The notes under the pieces: model-generated | What the model saw: the letters and a program-made list of their open reading frames with translations, nothing else | The model's database searches: none | What the model was told of the DNA's origin: nothing | Position numbers and translations under genes: made by a program | Part shown: positions 7,608 to 10,737 of the stretch, one piece after another | Numbering within the stretch: position 1 is the first letter of the stretch | Layout: the number at the start of each line of letters is the position of its first letter | NCBI GenBank assembly: GCA_002373815.1 | Contig: DFKH01000074.1 | Span: 1 to 10,737, forward strand | From: Alphaproteobacteria bacterium UBA3650 | GTDB taxonomy: Bacteria > Pseudomonadota > Alphaproteobacteria > CAAHEQ01 > UBA3637 | DNA: 10,737 bases | Direction: 5' to 3'

Positions 7608-8857
7608 GTGAATGTCAAAAATGAACAAATAACAGTTGGAATGAGTGTTGAAGTTGCGCAAGACCAACCGCTAACTCCAACGGAACAAAAGAAATGCCTC
7701 ATAGCCACTCTAGGCGTAGATAATTGTCGGTTGGTGAAAATTTCACCAAGAAAATGGGCGATTGAATTCAAAAAAAAGGCAAACTTATTCATCTCCTAGT
7801 AAGAACTTGCACCTATCTGGGCAATCCGCATCCAATATTCAAGAAGCGAGTTCAATTACCCAAATGGTTCAATCAGTACACAAAAGACATGAAAAAAAAA
7901 TGCCCAAATGTGGATGTCCGGTATATTGGGATTTACCATTACGAAGGCGAGGATCATAGCGAAAATATTATATTCATTGACTTTCATAAAGACACATATC
8001 TTCAAAAAAAAGGACACAACTCCTCGGCACACGTATACATAAACGACCTGTATCAGGGCATGAAATATGGAACTTTCACTAAAAAAGACAAGTTCGGAAA
8101 TACCATAACAGTTCTTACGCAAAACGAGTTCTATAACTATCTAACTAGCGAAAGGCTCCCCACAACAAGCCTATTTGACTTATTCCGTCAATTCAATAAT
8201 GATTTTGCATTTGGCCGTTGGCTAAAAGCTATTGACACAATCAAAGAAATGTATAAGAATGAGTGGTCACAATGGCGTAAGGGCGAGTGGGCAGGAATGT
8301 TCCTAGAATACAAGTTCGATAAATTTACAACCGACAATCATCTGACTAACCAAATGAGATACGTCGGCAATTCATTGAAACGTGACGGAGATCTAGATTT
8401 CGATATCCGATTTGATGAAGACGACTTTTACGGCGATCTGAAAGCAAGTACCATTTCACAAAAAGAGGCGCCTGGTAATGATAAGAAAAACTTTGTGGAA
8501 TGCATCTCACGGTATAAAAAATTTTGGTACGTTATATACGAACACGAGACAATTAAGGATTCTCCTGAAAACAATTATGAGGCAGCCCATGCTAGGCTTC
8601 AGCTTATCAAAAAAATCGACCCAAAATATAAAAAAGGCGAGCATTCGTATGAATCAAAAATGAAAGCCAAAGTCAAATTTGTAAAAATGTCTATTATAGA
8701 ACTTAACCATATAAATTACAAGGATGTGTTAAGCGATTTTCATCAAGGACATCAGCCTGACGGTTCACCACGGGCTCCGAAATTCAAAATAAACAAAAGA
8801 ACTTTAAACAATGACAACTATGTCATTTTCCGCTATACCTATGCAAAAAAAAGTTAG
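7608..8857 (+). pseudogene. Second restriction endonuclease copy (R2), frameshifted in an A8 tract
   Basis: Two reading frames together encode a homologue of R1. The first runs from the start to a stop near 7799; the second carries the rest to 8857. The break is at the A8 run 7770-7777. With nine A residues the frame reads FKKKGKLIHLLVRTCTY, matching FCKDGKVIQLLVRTCTY in R1. The restored protein has 416 residues and aligns with R1 without gaps, at roughly 70% identity by eye; it differs in length only at the tail (AKKS against V). The active-site block DGDLDFD...GDLKAS is kept and there is no other stop. GTG at 7608 corresponds to the R1 start; ATG at 7590 is the alternative. The ATG at 7889 is internal to the ancestral protein. 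It may be a recent pseudogene, a phase-variable gene, a slippage-expressed gene, or a sequencing error. Confidence 0.87.
7770..7777 (+). other. A8 homopolymer at the R2 frameshift
   Basis: Eight A residues follow GAATTC and precede GGC. One more A joins the two R2 frames exactly. Runs of this length are prone to polymerase slippage in replication and transcription. A second run, A9 at 7892-7900, lies 115 bases downstream but is in frame with R2. Confidence 0.85.
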
Positions 8858-8885
8858 GACACATTTGACATCTTTTGATGTGTCC
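8845..8885 (-). terminator. Intrinsic terminator of the minus-strand gene pair
   Basis: On the minus strand an 8-bp stem, GGACACAT (8885-8878) pairing with ATGTGTCC (8864-8857), is followed by TAAC-less spacing of four bases and eight T residues (8852-8845). The 13-base loop can itself fold through an ACATC/GATGT inner stem. It lies 9 bases past the stop of the 312-residue gene. The plus side lacks a T-run, so it serves chiefly the minus-strand operon, although it overlaps the R2 stop codon. Confidence 0.75.
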
Positions 8886-8894
8886 GACTTCACG

Positions 8895-9833
8895 TCAAAA
8901 AAATTTCCCTTCTATTGATCCGGGCCCAGTTGTTTTAATCAATATGATCTTATTCTTATTTTGGGGCCATTTTTGTATTAGGTGATTGCGATCTAGCCCT
9001 TTTTCATCAATAAAACGATTGACACTGTCTTTGAAAGTCAGTTCAATACTTTTGCGTTGAATGATTGCGTCTTCAATGACTTCATCGGATTCTTCCCGTA
9101 GTTCAAGTTTTATTGATGTAAATCCAATTTGCCAGAATGCCATATCAAGTAATTTCATCTGCGTATATTTGAGGTTTCCCTTTTGCAGTTTCTGCCTATA
9201 TTCTTCTAATTGATCGAAATTGTTTTTATAGAATTCTATGAGATTGTCCAAGGATGCTTTGTTATATGTTTTTGTCGTTACTTCCTCATACGCGACACCA
9301 TTAGCGAAATATTGGTCATAGGCAGGTACACATCCCAAAGTTCCCAAAAGGACTTTTGTTATTAGGATCGTTGATAAATTGGATGTTGCCTCTTCTTTTT
9401 CTAGCATATTGGAAACGTCGTTTCGAATACGTGAATAGTATTCAGTGATACCATTTGATAATTTCCATAACGCATGATTTAATTCAGGATTGGCTAGTTC
9501 TTCGCACCCTGCACCTTGAAGGCGTTTATCCGAATCCAAAATTGCATCGATAACCTTGCGGTGGATTTTATAATCCTGTTGTAGAAGGAAAGATGATCCA
9601 CGATACATACCCCAACTGGCAAGATAAAATGCCAGATGCAGGCAAAGCTGGTCCTTGTCAACTTCGGTCAAGGATTTTTTATTTCGGGCATCGCAAAAAA
9701 CGGAATAGCAGTGTTCCCAGGAAAGGTAACGGCTATTTTCCTTTTTACAGAACCGCCAATACTCCTTTGCATTTTCAATGAGTTTTTCTACAAGGCTTTG
9801 ATTTCTTTCTGTTTTATATTTGATGCTGGACAT
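8895..9833 (-). CDS. Conserved hypothetical protein, 312 aa
   Basis: I do not recognise a named family or an activity. The protein looks soluble and mostly helical. Two blocks look like conserved signatures: ASWGMYRGSSFLLQQDYKIH (72-91) and TKVLLGTLGCVPAYDQYF (159-176); I have an impression of similar blocks in uncharacterised bacterial proteins but cannot name them. A charged helical stretch follows (about 195-222). The C-terminal third has no clear motif. No signal peptide, zinc site or nuclease motif is evident. It is the second gene of a minus-strand pair, 36 bases after the 232-residue gene, and ends at a strong terminator. No Shine-Dalgarno is visible before the ATG. Its place beside restriction genes suggests, but does not show, a defence role. 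Confidence 0.8.
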   Translation of the reverse strand: MSSIKYKTERNQSLVEKLIENAKEYWRFCKKENSRYLSWEHCYSVFCDARNKKSLTEVDKDQLCLHLAFYLASWGMYRGSSFLLQQDYKIHRKVIDAILDSDKRLQGAGCEELANPELNHALWKLSNGITEYYSRIRNDVSNMLEKEEATSNLSTILITKVLLGTLGCVPAYDQYFANGVAYEEVTTKTYNKASLDNLIEFYKNNFDQLEEYRQKLQKGNLKYTQMKLLDMAFWQIGFTSIKLELREESDEVIEDAIIQRKSIELTFKDSVNRFIDEKGLDRNHLIQKWPQNKNKIILIKTTGPGSIEGKFF

Positions 9834-9869
9834 ATTTTGTCTATTATCGTAATGTTATTTTTTCAGGTT

Positions 9870-10568
9870 CTATTTCGTCTTTCTGGGTTTCTTCTTGGGT
9901 TTATCTTCTGTCATCATCTTACAAAGTTTAATAGCACGGACAAATAATTCACTTTCGTCAGCGATCTTCTTTATATTCGATAGAGGCTGAAATATTTCTG
10001 TTTTAAAATTGTCATTAGCAAAAATCTTTATTGTTATTTTTTTAGTATCATGATCATAATTGGAAATAAACGATTTTAAATTATCGAGATTTGTTTTTAT
10101 TTTATCTAAAATATCGTCAGATACTATAGGAGAAACAAAAGCCAGTTCCACTTCGCCTTTTGGGAAGAAAGACCTTACCATCAAGTAATTCTTAAAGATT
10201 TTTTGCGTTATCTTCTGCTTTGTATAATTTATTGTTTTTACTTTACCACGGCTATCCTTTTCCTTCTTATTATAATGCGCTCCTGCTTCATGAAATGCCG
10301 ATTCATAAGCAAAAATTTTAATTTTATTCTTACTACTAAATAAAATTCCCAACAAATCGCATTCAGTAGCGTCTAAAACAGACTTGAATTTTTGCCCAAA
10401 ATGACAATCCTCAAAACGCTTATCAACCTCAAATTTATCGAACAACTCTTTCATTTCTTTCGTCTTTTTCCATTGTTTAGCCACCTTGAAATTGGTTTGA
10501 ACAATCTGACAGCCCATGCAATGTCTTAGCCAAGAATAGAGCATGTTTTCAGCTATTTCTACTTTCAT
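9870..10568 (-). CDS. Uncharacterised protein with nuclease-like signature, 232 aa
   Basis: This is the first gene of the minus-strand pair. The start is supported by AAAGGA (10580-10575) six bases before the ATG. The N-terminus contains a short block, YSWLRHCMGCQIVQTNFK (11-28). The central block, ECDLLGILF (69-77), then a strand leading to AYESAFHEAG (87-96), has a spacing like a restriction-fold active site, with D71, E89 and E94 as candidate acidic residues. The canonical lysine of (D/E)-x-K is not seen, because E89 is followed by S-A. I have a general memory of similar ECDxLGI...AFHEAG proteins without known function. The C-terminus is strongly basic (DKPKKKPRKTK), which suits nucleic acid binding. 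The nuclease call is a weak inference; the gene itself is well supported. Confidence 0.8.
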   Translation of the reverse strand: MKVEIAENMLYSWLRHCMGCQIVQTNFKVAKQWKKTKEMKELFDKFEVDKRFEDCHFGQKFKSVLDATECDLLGILFSSKNKIKIFAYESAFHEAGAHYNKKEKDSRGKVKTINYTKQKITQKIFKNYLMVRSFFPKGEVELAFVSPIVSDDILDKIKTNLDNLKSFISNYDHDTKKITIKIFANDNFKTEIFQPLSNIKKIADESELFVRAIKLCKMMTEDKPKKKPRKTK

Positions 10569-10632
10569 ACTAGATCCTTTTTGTTCTAATATCTGTAATT
10601 TAATATATAATCTCTAGAGAGAAAAAAATCCT
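10569..10632 (-). promoter_or_regulatory. AT-rich upstream region of the minus-strand pair
   Basis: Between the gene start and the GC-rich flank lies an AT-rich stretch with TATATT on the minus strand (10607-10602) as a possible -10, and the 10-bp palindrome TCTCTAGAGA (10611-10620) just upstream of it. No good -35 is visible. The palindrome could be an operator but is short enough to be chance. Confidence 0.25.
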
Positions 10633-10737
10633 CCCCGCATCCGCGTTAGGGATAGTGACCCCTTGGGGCGGAGACGCGCTTGCGCGGCTCCGTTGCAAGA
10701 GCGGCGCGGGGGTGCCGCAGGCGCGCACGGGGCGCCT
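10633..10737 (+). repeat. Right GC-rich flank with repeat blocks and hairpins
   Basis: The segment begins CCCCGCATCC (10633-10642), then TTAGGG (10646-10651) and GGGGCGGAG (10665-10673), matching the left flank in inverted orientation. A strong hairpin follows: CGGAG-a-CGCG, loop CTTG, CGCG-g-CTCCG (10669-10692). A second stem, GCGGC/GCCGC, spans 10701-10718. I see no ORF or RNA gene in it. The abrupt rise in GC against the genes suggests an intergenic repeat of the host genome or the edge of the island. Confidence 0.5.

Noticed and set aside
7367..7792. 141-codon open frame on the minus strand across the M end and R2 start
   Set aside because: It lies antisense to conserved methyltransferase motifs IX-X and the conserved R2 N-terminus; the protein has no recognisable features.
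7889..8857. R2 as an independent 322-residue gene starting at 7889
   Set aside because: The frame upstream of 7889 back to the A8 tract is still homologous to R1, so this ATG is internal (it aligns with KMREEHPEVDV of R1).
9636..9947. 103-codon hydrophobic open frame on the plus strand
   Set aside because: It is antisense to the two minus-strand genes; its hydrophobic, Phe/Leu/Ile-rich make-up is what the complement of Lys/Glu-rich AT-rich coding DNA yields.

Overview
The window is a bacterial defence island of about 10.5 kb. AT-rich genes sit between two short, very GC-rich segments (about 1-75 and 10630-10737). The organism cannot be fixed from sequence alone. The contrast between AT-rich genes and GC-rich intergenic repeats, together with Shine-Dalgarno sites that are present for some genes and absent for others, reminds me of Fibrobacter or a related gut or rumen bacterium. 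That is an impression with low confidence.

Left block (173-4962, + strand): a tight operon. It starts with a possible 53-residue ORF (173-334), followed by a MORC/MutL-like GHKL ATPase (337-1881), a Z1-domain superfamily II helicase-like ATPase (1889-4042) and a DUF4420-type PD-(D/E)XK nuclease (4039-4962). Gaps are 2 and 7 bases, and the last pair overlaps by ATGA. This trio matches the MORC/Z1/nuclease modules that Iyer, Abhiman and Aravind described by comparative genomics in restriction-modification settings. The likely division of labour, inferred from that family context, is a DNA clamp (GHKL), a DNA motor (Z1) and a cutter (DUF4420).

Middle block (5129-8857, + strand): a type II-like restriction-modification locus arranged R1-M-R2. 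R1 (413 aa) has a PD-(D/E)XK-like active site. M is a complete C5-cytosine methyltransferase starting one base after R1 stops. R2 is a full-length colinear homologue of R1 broken by a single missing base in an A8 tract. Adding one base gives a 416-residue protein that aligns with R1 without gaps. R2 is therefore either a fresh pseudogene, a phase-variable or slippage-expressed enzyme, or a base-calling error. The MORC/Z1 trio has no methyltransferase of its own, so M may mark self DNA for both nuclease systems (inference).

Right block (10568-8895, - strand): two convergent co-directional genes of unknown function, 232 and 312 residues, with a clear intrinsic terminator whose T-tract overlaps the end of R2. 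The 232-residue protein has a nuclease-like signature but no assigned function.

Ends: both GC-rich flanks carry the same short blocks in inverted orientation, and a partial copy lies in the M-R2 gap. These could be genome-wide intergenic repeats or cassette boundaries. No tRNA, rRNA, CRISPR array, transposase, integrase, Vsr, AIPR or controller (C) protein was seen.
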